Source: Clostridium sp. BNL1100
GTDB taxonomy: Bacteria; Bacillota; Clostridia; Acetivibrionales; DSM-1351
Length of the DNA: 64,000 nt
Reading direction: 5' to 3'
Assembly: GCF_000244875.1 (NCBI RefSeq)
Contig: NC_016791.1
Coordinates: 3,043,001 to 3,107,000 of the forward strand
Part shown: positions 18,355 to 26,749 of the stretch, in pieces
Numbering within the stretch: the first letter of the stretch is position 1
How the letters are laid out: the number at the start of each line of letters is the position of its first letter
The notes under the pieces: generated by a model
Seen by the model: the letters and a program-made list of their open reading frames with translations, nothing else
Told to the model about the DNA's origin: nothing
The model's database searches: none
Translations under genes and position numbers: made by a program

Positions 18355-19665
18355 TCAGGCTTTTGCAACAATTTTTCCTTCAAATAACACTCCATTAACT
18401 TTTGACAATTTCGTTTCTGCCAGTTTACCTTTGAGACTAATATCACCTTTTGCCATAACCCGAATATAATTATTTGTCAGCCCTTCAATATAACCCTCTT
18501 CACCGTGCATCTCCTGCTCGTATAAAACTTCCATATTCCTTCCCACGTACCTTTCCAGATATTTTTTTTCGAGCTCATCCGAGAGGGCCAGCATTATTTC
18601 GCTTCTTCTTTCCTTTTCCTCGGGGTTTATCTGGTTTTTCATTTCTGCCGCAGGGGTTCCCTTTCTTGGTGAATATTTGAATACGTGGATTTTAGAAAAA
18701 CCGATTTCTTCTGCAAAATCACGGGACTTTAAAAAGTCCTCTTCCGTTTCACCGGGAAAACCTACCATCAAGTCGGTAGTGATTGCAACATCAGTAATAT
18801 TGTTTTTAAGGAGCTCCACACTTTTTCTATATTCATCAGTGTTATATTTTCTGTTCATTTCTGTAAGGGTTTTATCACAACCGCTTTGCAATGACAAATG
18901 AAAATGCGGACAGAGCTTCGGCAGCCCACCGGCAGCTTCAACAAATTCTTTTGTAATTGTAGTAGGTTCTATAGAACCCAGCCGTATTCTTTTAATCCCG
19001 TCAATACTGTGTATTTTCCGTATAATATCAAGCAGGTCGGTGTCCTCCAGCTCTCTGCCATATGAAGCAAGATGGATACCTGTTAATACAACCTCTAAAA
19101 ATCCACTGTCTGCAAGATGCCTTACCTCTTCTATTATATCATCCGGCTTTCTGCTCCGTATAGGCCCCCTTGCATAAGGAATTATACAATAGGCGCAAAA
19201 CTGGCTGCACCCTTCCTGTATTTTCAGGTATGCCCTTGTCCTCTCTTTATATGTACTTAATTTAAGCTCCTCAAAAGACCTTGAAGCCATTATATTGTCC
19301 ACAGCATTTATTCTGCATTCTCCTGCTTCAATTCTTTCTACATACTCCATAATTCTGCCGCGGTCCTTAGTACCTATAACCATATTAACACCGGGAATCT
19401 TTAAAACTTCTTCTGAGGATGTCTGTGCATAGCAACCCATAACAATAACAATAGAATCGGGATTTGTTTTCTTCGCCTTTCTGATAGCCTGTCTGGATTT
19501 TCTGTCACTTAGATTTGTAACCGTACATGTATTTATTATATAAACATCTGAATCCTGTTCAAAAGAAACTACTTCATATCCGTTTTGCTCAAATATTGAA
19601 GAAACTGCTTCCGATTCATATTGATTAACTTTACAACCTAATGTATAAAAAGCTACTTTTTTCAT
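18355..19665 (-). CDS. mtaB: tRNA t6A37 methylthiotransferase MtaB
   Basis: A 436-residue radical SAM enzyme that adds a methylthio group to N6-threonylcarbamoyl-adenosine-37 of tRNA. The N-terminal UPF0004 domain has its three cluster cysteines (FYTLGCKVNQYES, INTCTVTN, VMGCYAQ), the radical SAM loop is CSQFCAYCIIPYARGP, and a TRAM domain closes the chain. The MtaB branch rather than MiaB is indicated by TLGCKVN. The ATG at 19665 is preferred: a TTG four codons upstream would directly abut GAGGA. It is followed by about 85 AT-rich bases to ireB and may be read into that operon. Confidence 0.92.
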   Translation of the reverse strand: MKKVAFYTLGCKVNQYESEAVSSIFEQNGYEVVSFEQDSDVYIINTCTVTNLSDRKSRQAIRKAKKTNPDSIVIVMGCYAQTSSEEVLKIPGVNMVIGTKDRGRIMEYVERIEAGECRINAVDNIMASRSFEELKLSTYKERTRAYLKIQEGCSQFCAYCIIPYARGPIRSRKPDDIIEEVRHLADSGFLEVVLTGIHLASYGRELEDTDLLDIIRKIHSIDGIKRIRLGSIEPTTITKEFVEAAGGLPKLCPHFHLSLQSGCDKTLTEMNRKYNTDEYRKSVELLKNNITDVAITTDLMVGFPGETEEDFLKSRDFAEEIGFSKIHVFKYSPRKGTPAAEMKNQINPEEKERRSEIMLALSDELEKKYLERYVGRNMEVLYEQEMHGEEGYIEGLTNNYIRVMAKGDISLKGKLAETKLSKVNGVLFEGKIVAKA

Positions 19666-19779
19666 TAATGCTTTCAATCCTCATTTTTTATTTTAGTCAC
19701 TTTATATGGTTTCATATATATTAAGAAAGTATAACATTAATATCGTATTTATTTCAACACTAAGCTATCGGTATATTAA

Positions 19780-22020
19780 TTATTGATTGGCTACCTTCTC
19801 AAAGTCGTTTCCGCCGTTACCGCTTGCCTGACATCCTATCAGTGTTAAAATACCGGGATTGCTGTTCCAGGTAAAACCGTGCTTCTTATTATTAAATGCC
19901 TTGCAATTAACTAACTTGTGATCAACACTGATGCTACTGCCGCCCAACTTGAATCCGTTTCCGTCACTGTCTGAGGTTGAAGAACCGTTTTCAGTCTTTC
20001 CGTTGTAGCTTGCTTCACAGTTTTCAAAATAAACTGAACCGATTGGCCCCGTATCGTCTTTTGTATACAGATCCCAACCGTCATCAACATTATATTTGGA
20101 TATACAGCCAATGAACTTATTACCCTGACCGCATGTAAGTTTTGCTGCAAATCCGTCGGCATCCTCACCATTGTCAGGATCGTAGTTACTGTGTGAATAG
20201 CAATTTCTTATAGTATTATTGCTTGGCCATTGTGCTATGGTGTTGTAGTTTGAATTAAATCTTGAAATCTGCAGACCTGAATCACTATTTGCATAAAACT
20301 CACAGTCTTCAATTATGTTATTGTTTCCTGCCAACAGCATTCCGTTGTCACCAGCTTTCTGGATTTTAATACCCTTTATGTTCCAGTAATTCCCTGCCAA
20401 TATTACTCCTCTGTTGGATGAATTAAACACCATGCCGGAGAAATCCAATACTGCCTTTTCATTACCCAGAACAGCTATATTTTTCATACTACCCATATTT
20501 CCATTGTTACCCTCAGCTATGGTTACTGTCTTAGAAAATGAATACGTGCCGCTCTTAAGGTAAATTGTCTTGCCAGGTTTAATACTGTCAACAGCCTGTT
20601 GTAAAGTCATAGAACCAGTAGGTTCAATTGTAATATCGCCTTCTGTGGGATTAGTGTTTCCACCGGGATCGGTGGTTCCATTATTAACAGGCAGAGTAGT
20701 TACCTGCCCCAGCAAATATTTCTTTAATACTGCAAGATCAAGGATGGTTACTGCCTTATCGTTGTCAAGGTCAGAAGCCTCGGTTTTTATTGTAACCGAT
20801 TGTCCAAGCAGATAGATCTTTAATGTTGCAAAATCAATGGTATCTATATTACCGTCACCATTTATATCACCGCATTTTATGGTTTGACCCGGATCTTGTG
20901 GATCGGTGGGGTCAGTTGGATTAGTCGGATTTGAACCATCCAGCTTACCCACGCCTGCATACTGTGTGACCAGTTCCTTTACCTGACTCGCAGGAGTCAG
21001 GTAGCCTGTATACTCATATGGCGGGGAGTAGCTGCAGGTTGAGGTTGTTGGCTGATTACCCTTACAGTTTACATATGTATTATCCTTTACATCATAGTAA
21101 CCGATCGAATCACTATTGTATGATCCTATTGGACCTGCTGCCAGTCCGGACTCTTCATTAACTGCACCTGAACCGACTCTCTCGAAGTAATTGCTTTCAA
21201 CTTTGAGCTTAGCTCCCATTCTGGAATTTACAGCACTGTTTAAGACATCAGCATAATAGTTGCTGAATATATGTCCTGTTCCGAATCTATAGCTAGGCAA
21301 GCGCTCCTTGAGGTTTTTAAACACATTATGGTGATATGTCATTTTCCTGTCATAGTTGTCACTGTCAGATGATCCAACGAGACTTGTCTTAAAGGAATCA
21401 TGAAAGTAATTCCAAGAAACTGTAATATATGCACTGTCTTTTTTACAATCCAGTAAGCCGTCATACCAATCTACATCACCGCCGGAAATATCGCCCTTCT
21501 CATCCACCTTGCCATCGCCATTGCAGTCACCTATCATGTTGTATAACTCACAATGGTCAATCCAGACATTTTTGCTGTCCTCAATTCCTATGCAGTCAGT
21601 AGGTGCCAGAGTATGATGGATTTTCAGATTTTGAACAATAATATTGCTGGCTTTTACAATGTTAAGCCCTACTCCTTCCAATTCTCCGCTGCTACCAACA
21701 CCGATTATTGAAACGTTTGAAACCTCTTTAACTCCAATTGCACCTGTTCCGGTAAGCTTGGATGCTACTTTTATAATTAGCGGAGAAGTGTCATCGTCCT
21801 TCTTTCTCTGGTTTAAAAGATCTGACATTTCTGTCGCACTTTTTACCGTCACCTCTTTTCCACCTGCACCCCCGGTGGTCCCGCCATTCATCGTAGCAAA
21901 ACCAATCAGACCAAACAGTCCATTTCCTGCCGCATGAGCTGTATTAACCCCACCAAGCCCCACAAGGGATTGCGCCATTACTGCCCCGGTCAGAAGAAAA
22001 ATTTTCATTTTTCTTAACAT
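19780..22020 (-). CDS. Cellulosomal bifunctional pectate lyase, PL1 - dockerin - PL9-like
   Basis: A 746-residue secreted protein. Signal peptide 1-31 (cleavage after AHA), PL1 pectate lyase about 35-340 (WIDHCELYN, RFGTGHIFSNYY), a Pro/Thr linker (NPTNPTDPTDPQDP), a central type I dockerin 383-440 with two calcium loops (DINGDGNID and DLDNDKAVT) each followed by the helix ending KIYLLGQ or KKYLLGQ, a second Gly/Thr linker, and a C-terminal right-handed beta-helix about 468-746 resembling PL9 (DADGFAAKLTCGQGNKFIG, NVDDGWDLYTK). Both lyase types cleave polygalacturonate by beta-elimination with Ca2+. The dockerin tethers the protein to scaffoldin cohesins. Start: ATG behind AAGGAGG. An extra calcium-loop-like segment DCNGDGKVDEKGD lies within PL1 (165-177). 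Confidence 0.93.
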   Translation of the reverse strand: MLRKMKIFLLTGAVMAQSLVGLGGVNTAHAAGNGLFGLIGFATMNGGTTGGAGGKEVTVKSATEMSDLLNQRKKDDDTSPLIIKVASKLTGTGAIGVKEVSNVSIIGVGSSGELEGVGLNIVKASNIIVQNLKIHHTLAPTDCIGIEDSKNVWIDHCELYNMIGDCNGDGKVDEKGDISGGDVDWYDGLLDCKKDSAYITVSWNYFHDSFKTSLVGSSDSDNYDRKMTYHHNVFKNLKERLPSYRFGTGHIFSNYYADVLNSAVNSRMGAKLKVESNYFERVGSGAVNEESGLAAGPIGSYNSDSIGYYDVKDNTYVNCKGNQPTTSTCSYSPPYEYTGYLTPASQVKELVTQYAGVGKLDGSNPTNPTDPTDPQDPGQTIKCGDINGDGNIDTIDFATLKIYLLGQSVTIKTEASDLDNDKAVTILDLAVLKKYLLGQVTTLPVNNGTTDPGGNTNPTEGDITIEPTGSMTLQQAVDSIKPGKTIYLKSGTYSFSKTVTIAEGNNGNMGSMKNIAVLGNEKAVLDFSGMVFNSSNRGVILAGNYWNIKGIKIQKAGDNGMLLAGNNNIIEDCEFYANSDSGLQISRFNSNYNTIAQWPSNNTIRNCYSHSNYDPDNGEDADGFAAKLTCGQGNKFIGCISKYNVDDGWDLYTKDDTGPIGSVYFENCEASYNGKTENGSSTSDSDGNGFKLGGSSISVDHKLVNCKAFNNKKHGFTWNSNPGILTLIGCQASGNGGNDFEKVANQ

Positions 22021-22227
22021 AAAAAATACCTCCTTGAAATTTATTTGTTTTTTTGTTACCTTTATTAAAATATTGGGGTGATTACCGATTTACCGGTATT
22101 TTTAACTACTTGCATCAAGAATACTTCCACAGGACACTTTCCGAACTATTCGGAAGATGGGTATAAATTGGAGAGTTTCAGGGGTGATTTGAATATTCCG
22201 GGAGATAAAGTGCAGTATATTTTCGGT

Positions 22228-23166
22228 CTACTTTCTGGCAGCTTCAATTCTGAACAACATACGATGGTAAGCAAAATAAGTTTTATAGAGTACAATAAAG
22301 GGAATAAAGAAAATTACGTAGAAACGTTTTGCCTTAAATCCGTAAGATATTACTTCCAGTATGGACTTAATGTAATTTTTGGCATATACAGGTAAACTTT
22401 TCATCAATCCATCAGGTCTTCTATCCTGTTGACTGTTTTCATTTTCAGGGCTGGCGACAGGTTTTGCCCAGGACTTTCCATGTCCCATAAATTCACTGAA
22501 TGTATCCCTGTTAATATGAAGAACTTTGGCTTTAGGTTCAAAATACAGCTGGTATCCCCTATATATTACTCTTAAACAAAAATCAACGTCTTCTCCTGTC
22601 TTCAATTCCTCATTGAACACGCCTATTTCTTGGACGATACTTCTTGGAATACTAATATTAGCAGAGGGAAAATAACTGTTGTTTATCTGTGTATCCAAAG
22701 CAGGATGGTATGCGGACCATGAACAGAAGTCATCACATATCGCCCAGAAGTTTTTGTTATAACCTCCTATTCCACCACCTACCATTTTAACTTTAGGATT
22801 ATTTTTTTTAAAATTTAAATGAGCGTTAACATGGTTCAGTACGAAATCACTATTAGCGAGACAGTCGGAATCCGTAAAAACCAAATATTCTCCGGTGGCA
22901 AGTGATATCCCCTTGTTTCTTGAAGGGGATGGGCCTTTTTTCTCATTAAATACATACCTGACATCAAATGATTTTATAATTTCAGCCGTATTGTCCGTTG
23001 AATTATTGTCCACAACAATAATCTCAATTTTTTCTTTGGGATAATTCTGGTTAGTCATACAATTAAGGCATCTTTCAAGATATTTTTCCGCATTATATGC
23101 CGGAATAATAACAGATACGGCAGGAAGACTACTTGTATCCGAGCCATGAATCAACTCGTTTTTCAT
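22228..23166 (-). CDS. Glycosyltransferase family 2
   Basis: A 312-residue GT-A glycosyltransferase with the nucleotide-sugar fold: VSVIIPAYNAEKYLERC, VVDNNSTDNTAEII, the DxD motif in FTDSDCLA, and the acceptor-side motif TGEDVDFCLR. The C-terminal region is basic and ends with a hydrophobic stretch (FYVIFFIPFIVLYKTYFA) likely to bind the membrane. The donor and acceptor are unknown; no other surface-polysaccharide gene is near. The ATG at 23166 is preferred because AGGAGG lies 8 bases upstream; an in-frame GTG three codons earlier overlaps that site. Confidence 0.88.
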   Translation of the reverse strand: MKNELIHGSDTSSLPAVSVIIPAYNAEKYLERCLNCMTNQNYPKEKIEIIVVDNNSTDNTAEIIKSFDVRYVFNEKKGPSPSRNKGISLATGEYLVFTDSDCLANSDFVLNHVNAHLNFKKNNPKVKMVGGGIGGYNKNFWAICDDFCSWSAYHPALDTQINNSYFPSANISIPRSIVQEIGVFNEELKTGEDVDFCLRVIYRGYQLYFEPKAKVLHINRDTFSEFMGHGKSWAKPVASPENENSQQDRRPDGLMKSLPVYAKNYIKSILEVISYGFKAKRFYVIFFIPFIVLYKTYFAYHRMLFRIEAARK

Positions 23167-23525
23167 AAACCGCACCTCCTTTTTACACTTTGATAATTTC
23201 GTTCAATTTTATACTACATATGTTATTATTTTACAATTACTATTATATCAAATGTGTTGCTTCATAGCTATAAAATTAACTACCAACCTTGTCTTAATAC
23301 AAACAAATATTTTAAGAAATTATTGAATGAAAACATTGCCCAAACTTTGTAAGAAATGCACAACGACCTTCCAAACCCTTTATATAGTAGCACTTCATGG
23401 TATCTTATTGTAAAGATTTACCCCAGTTTCAAACATCTTCATTGACTAATATTTGAAAAGCGGTTAATATTAAAATGTAAAAAAAATAATTGTTTTTTAC
23501 CTTAATTATAAGGAGGATGGATAAT
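23167..23525. other. 359-base divergent intergenic region between the GT2 and HPr-like genes
   Basis: No coding frame is supported here. The right end carries the strong plus-strand promoter at 23442-23470. For the minus-strand glycosyltransferase the best candidate is an extended -10 (TGATATAAT read on the minus strand, 23242-23250) with no good -35. The middle, about 23260-23440, shows nothing I can name. Confidence 0.5.
23442..23470 (+). promoter_or_regulatory. Promoter of the HPr-like gene
   Basis: TTGACT (23442-23447), 17 bases, TAATAT (23465-23470). The predicted leader is about 50 bases and contains the A/T palindrome GTAAAAAA...TTTTTTAC just before the ribosome site. Confidence 0.65.
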
Positions 23526-23753
23526 ATGAAATCATTTGATATTTCTTTAAAATCTATTAACGACGTAAAGGATTTCGTAAATATCGTTAACAAATATGAC
23601 TTTGATGTTGATTTATCATCAGGACGTTACATCGTAGACGCAAAGTCAATCATGGGAATCTTCAGTCTTGACCTCAGCAAACCGATTAAAGTTGAAGTTC
23701 AGAACGATGACAGCGAAAAATTCTGTGATGAAATTAAGCGTTTTGTAGTTTAA
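23526..23753 (+). CDS. HPr-like protein lacking the phosphorylatable histidine (Crh-like)
   Basis: A 75-residue HPr-fold protein. The regulatory serine region KSIMGIFSLD (Ser41, equal to HPr Ser46) is well kept, but the active-site loop that reads GIHARPA in HPr is here SINDVKD: no His at position 15. It therefore cannot carry phosphate in the PTS and resembles Crh of Bacillus in logic, although Crh has Gln there. I infer a regulatory partner, perhaps for a CcpA-type protein, phosphorylated on Ser41. The ATG at 23526 is chosen because AGGAGG lies 9 bases upstream; the ATG at 23517 overlaps the ribosome site. It is a lone plus-strand gene with its own promoter and terminator. Confidence 0.8.
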   Translation: MKSFDISLKSINDVKDFVNIVNKYDFDVDLSSGRYIVDAKSIMGIFSLDLSKPIKVEVQNDDSEKFCDEIKRFVV

Positions 23754-23794
23754 TTTATTTTTAACGAGTACTAATTATTGATAATAGACAAAAT

Positions 23795-23820
23795 AAAAGC
23801 GAGTTTTGAAACTCGCTTTT
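23795..23820. terminator. Bidirectional terminator between the HPr-like gene and the DUF523 gene
   Basis: A 12-base perfect inverted repeat, AAAAGCGAGTTT with its complement, closing on a very tight loop and followed by T on the plus strand; A/T tracts make it work in both directions for the convergent genes. Confidence 0.85.
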
Positions 23821-23841
23821 TGTTATTTTAAAGCATAACAA

Positions 23842-24294
23842 CTATTTCTCTGGAATATCCTCTTCAGTTATTACCTCAAAGCCATTTCTTATTAGAAGTT
23901 CTGCTGTTACCCCGTTACCTTCAATCAACTTTCCACTGAATGTTCCGTCATATATTTTTCCAACACCGCAGGATGGGCTTTTTGATTTTAATATTGCTTT
24001 GTTTATGTTATAGAGTCTGCCTACCTTTAGTGTTTCTTCAGCACCTTTTAGAAATTTCTCTGTTTGATTTTGCCCTTTAGAGTCTATTATATTTGATTTT
24101 CCAGAAAGGACATCTCTTCCGTCTCCGCAGGCAATCTCACAAGAGTCCCTTGGAGTAGGCAGCCCTCCCATCTGTTCAGGGCATACCATAATTGCCTTGC
24201 CTTCCCTGACAAGTCTCTCTATATACTCGTTATAATTGCTTTTACCGTTATATTTACTGTCAAGTCCTGCCAGACATGCACTAACCAGTATCAT
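23842..24294 (-). CDS. DUF523 family protein
   Basis: A 150-residue protein with the DUF523 signature: MILVSACLAGLDSKYNGK, VCPEQMGGLPTPRDSCE and LKSKSPSCGVG. The conserved cysteines in these motifs suggest a metal or Fe-S site; the biochemical role is not established. It starts 6 bases after the rnr stop codon and so is co-translated with RNase R. A terminator follows. Confidence 0.9.
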   Translation of the reverse strand: MILVSACLAGLDSKYNGKSNYNEYIERLVREGKAIMVCPEQMGGLPTPRDSCEIACGDGRDVLSGKSNIIDSKGQNQTEKFLKGAEETLKVGRLYNINKAILKSKSPSCGVGKIYDGTFSGKLIEGNGVTAELLIRNGFEVITEEDIPEK

Positions 24295-24300
24295 TTAACC

Positions 24301-26661
24301 CTACCTTTTTTTCCTTTTTCTTTTTCCCATTATTTTTTCATAAACTTTTTTATCTATGATTTTTCCTTTTTTGCCGGGCTTATTACCGGAAGAAGAATTC
24401 CTTCTGCCCTTATCCTCAGCTTTATCAGGTTTTGTACTACGGCTGTTTTTCTTAGCGTATGAAGGTTCATTTTTGTGCTTTGTAAATATTATTTCATCTT
24501 CTGTTTCCTCGTCTATGCTGTCAAAATCATCATCAGACTCAACCAGCATAAACTCAATTTTTCTTGTAGATATGTCGGCTTTTGCAAGAATGACCTTGAC
24601 TGTATCGCCTATTCTGTAAATTTTGCGTGTGCGTTCACCTACAAGGCAGTAATGGGCTTCATCATAGTTATAGTAGTCATCTTCCATGCTGCTCATTCTG
24701 ACCAGACCTTCGATGGTGTTATCAAGTTCAATGAACATACCAAAGGAAGTTACATTTGCAATAATACCTTCAAATATTTCTCCCTCATGGGCTTTCATAT
24801 ATTCTACCTTTTTGAGGTCTTCACTTTCTCTTTCAGCCTCATCTGCTCCTCTTTCACGCTCGGAACACTGTTTTGCTATTTCAGGCAGTATTCCTTCCAA
24901 TTGACTGATTTTTTCCTCACTCATTCCGCCTTTCAGATAAAGCTTCATTATTCTATGAATTATCAGATCAGGATATCTTCTTATGGGCGAAGTGAAGTGA
25001 CAGTAGTATTTTGCAGCCAAACCAAAGTGGCCTGTACTTTCATTGCTATATCGTGCTTTTTGCAATGATCTTAGCATAACTGTACTGATTATTCTCTCGT
25101 GTCTGGTTCCTTTAACCTTTTCTAGAAGGTCCTGTAAGGCTCTAGGGTGAACTTTATTTATGCCCTTTATACTGTATCCAAGATTGTATAGAAATTCGTT
25201 TAGATTGTGGATTTTTTCTTCATCAGGGTCTTCGTGTATTCTATATACAAACGGTGTATTTGTCCAGAAAAAATGTTCTGCAACAGTTTCATTGCAGGCC
25301 AGCATGAATTCTTCAATTATCTGGTTGGCAATGGTTATTTCATATCTTTTTACGTCAATGGGCTTACCCTTTTCATCCAACACTACCTTTGCTTCATCAA
25401 AGTCGAAATCAATAGCACCCCTCTGGAATCTTTTCTTCCTTAATATCAGTGCCAGTTCCTGCATTTTATAGAAGTCAGGAGCAACATGACTGTAGCGTTG
25501 TATAAGGTCTTGGTCATTTTCCACCAGTATTTTATATACGTTGGTGTAGGTCATTCTCTCATCTATATTAATTACACTCTCATATATTTCATGGTTATAC
25601 ACTTTTCCGTTTTTGTCTATGTCCATCATTACGGTAAAACTCAGCCTGTCAACGTGTGGGTTAAGGCTGCAAATGCCGTTGGATAATTTTCTTGGGAGCA
25701 TTGGGATAACCCTGTCAACAAGATATACACTTGTCCCTCTGTCAAGTGCCTCAATATCAAGGGGAGAATTTTCTGTAACATAGTTGGTTACATCTGCAAT
25801 ATGAACACCAAGCCTGTAATTCCCGTTTTCCAGTATTTCAATTGAAACCGCATCATCAAGGTCTTTTGCATCTTCTCCGTCTATGGTAACCATGCGGAGT
25901 CCCCTTAAATCACGCCTTCCTTGTATCATTTCCTCTGTTACTGTTTCACCTATGGAATTTGCCTGATTGAGAACATCTTCAGGAAAATCCTCTTCAAGAT
26001 TATATGATTTTATTATGGACAGTATATCGACACCCGTTTCGTTCCTGTCGCCTATTATTTCGATTACTCTTCCCTCAGCATTTCTTCTGGCTTCCGGATA
26101 TTTTAATATCTCAACAACAACCTTCTGTCCTTTTTTTGCACCGTGAAACTCACTTTTTGAAACAAAAATGTCTCCTGAAATTCTCTTATTATCAGGAACT
26201 ACAAAACCAAAGCTCATACTGTTTTCAAAGGTTCCTACCAAAGTAGTATTAGCCCTTTTCAGTATACGTATTATCTCGCCTTCCATTCTCCTGTCTGTAG
26301 AACTTTTCTTATTTACCCGTGCCACAACCCTGTCATTATGCATGGCTCCGTTCAGGCTGTCTGCGGGGATAAATACATCCTCCATCAGCTCATCATCAGG
26401 AATGAGGAATCCATATCCTCTTTCATGACCCTGAATCCTTCCTGTCACCAGGTTTAGCCTTGACGGTACGCCATACCTTTTTCCATGGGTCTTAAAAATT
26501 CTGCCCTCTTCTTCAAGCTCGTCTATTACCTGTGTAAAAAGTTCAATATCTTCTTCGGGCACGTCAAGAACCATTATAAGTTCCTTAAATAAAAGAGGTT
26601 TATACGCTTTATCCCTCATAAATGCAACTATTCGTTCTTTACGTTCTTCCAAATCTGCCAT
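24301..26661 (-). CDS. rnr: Ribonuclease R
   Basis: A 786-residue 3'-to-5' exoribonuclease able to degrade structured RNA. In order: N-terminal helix-turn-helix, cold-shock domains (TGRIQGHERGYGFLIPDDE), the RNB catalytic domain with its aspartate cluster (DGEDAKDLDDAVSIE), an S1 domain (GEIFEGIIANVTSFGMF) and a lysine-rich tail. All are complete. In many Firmicutes secG precedes rnr directly and smpB follows; here an envelope operon and an HD gene lie between secG and rnr, and smpB is absent from the 3' side. Start: ATG behind AAAGG. Confidence 0.95.
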   Translation of the reverse strand: MADLEERKERIVAFMRDKAYKPLLFKELIMVLDVPEEDIELFTQVIDELEEEGRIFKTHGKRYGVPSRLNLVTGRIQGHERGYGFLIPDDELMEDVFIPADSLNGAMHNDRVVARVNKKSSTDRRMEGEIIRILKRANTTLVGTFENSMSFGFVVPDNKRISGDIFVSKSEFHGAKKGQKVVVEILKYPEARRNAEGRVIEIIGDRNETGVDILSIIKSYNLEEDFPEDVLNQANSIGETVTEEMIQGRRDLRGLRMVTIDGEDAKDLDDAVSIEILENGNYRLGVHIADVTNYVTENSPLDIEALDRGTSVYLVDRVIPMLPRKLSNGICSLNPHVDRLSFTVMMDIDKNGKVYNHEIYESVINIDERMTYTNVYKILVENDQDLIQRYSHVAPDFYKMQELALILRKKRFQRGAIDFDFDEAKVVLDEKGKPIDVKRYEITIANQIIEEFMLACNETVAEHFFWTNTPFVYRIHEDPDEEKIHNLNEFLYNLGYSIKGINKVHPRALQDLLEKVKGTRHERIISTVMLRSLQKARYSNESTGHFGLAAKYYCHFTSPIRRYPDLIIHRIMKLYLKGGMSEEKISQLEGILPEIAKQCSERERGADEAERESEDLKKVEYMKAHEGEIFEGIIANVTSFGMFIELDNTIEGLVRMSSMEDDYYNYDEAHYCLVGERTRKIYRIGDTVKVILAKADISTRKIEFMLVESDDDFDSIDEETEDEIIFTKHKNEPSYAKKNSRSTKPDKAEDKGRRNSSSGNKPGKKGKIIDKKVYEKIMGKRKRKKR

Positions 26662-26749
26662 GTATTAAATTACCTTTCCGTCTTTTTATAAAAATTAAGG
26701 TACTTCTCCACTTATTCCTTATACTAATATATTATTCCAAGTATTTCAA

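Noticed and set aside
22021-22227. Possible riboswitch (for example c-di-GMP) in front of the pectate lyase gene
   Set aside because: Small hairpins (CTTCCGAA/TTCGGAAG, TACCG/CGGTA) are present, but the conserved bases of known riboswitch classes that I can recall are missing.
22078-22395. A plus-strand frame of 105 codons starting in the gap before the glycosyltransferase gene
   Set aside because: Half of it is antisense to the glycosyltransferase gene, no AGGAGG-like site precedes it and the protein shows no recognisable pattern.
24475-25068. A plus-strand frame of 197 codons opposite rnr
   Set aside because: Fully antisense to the conserved RNB and S1 region of RNase R; composition is that of a shadow frame.
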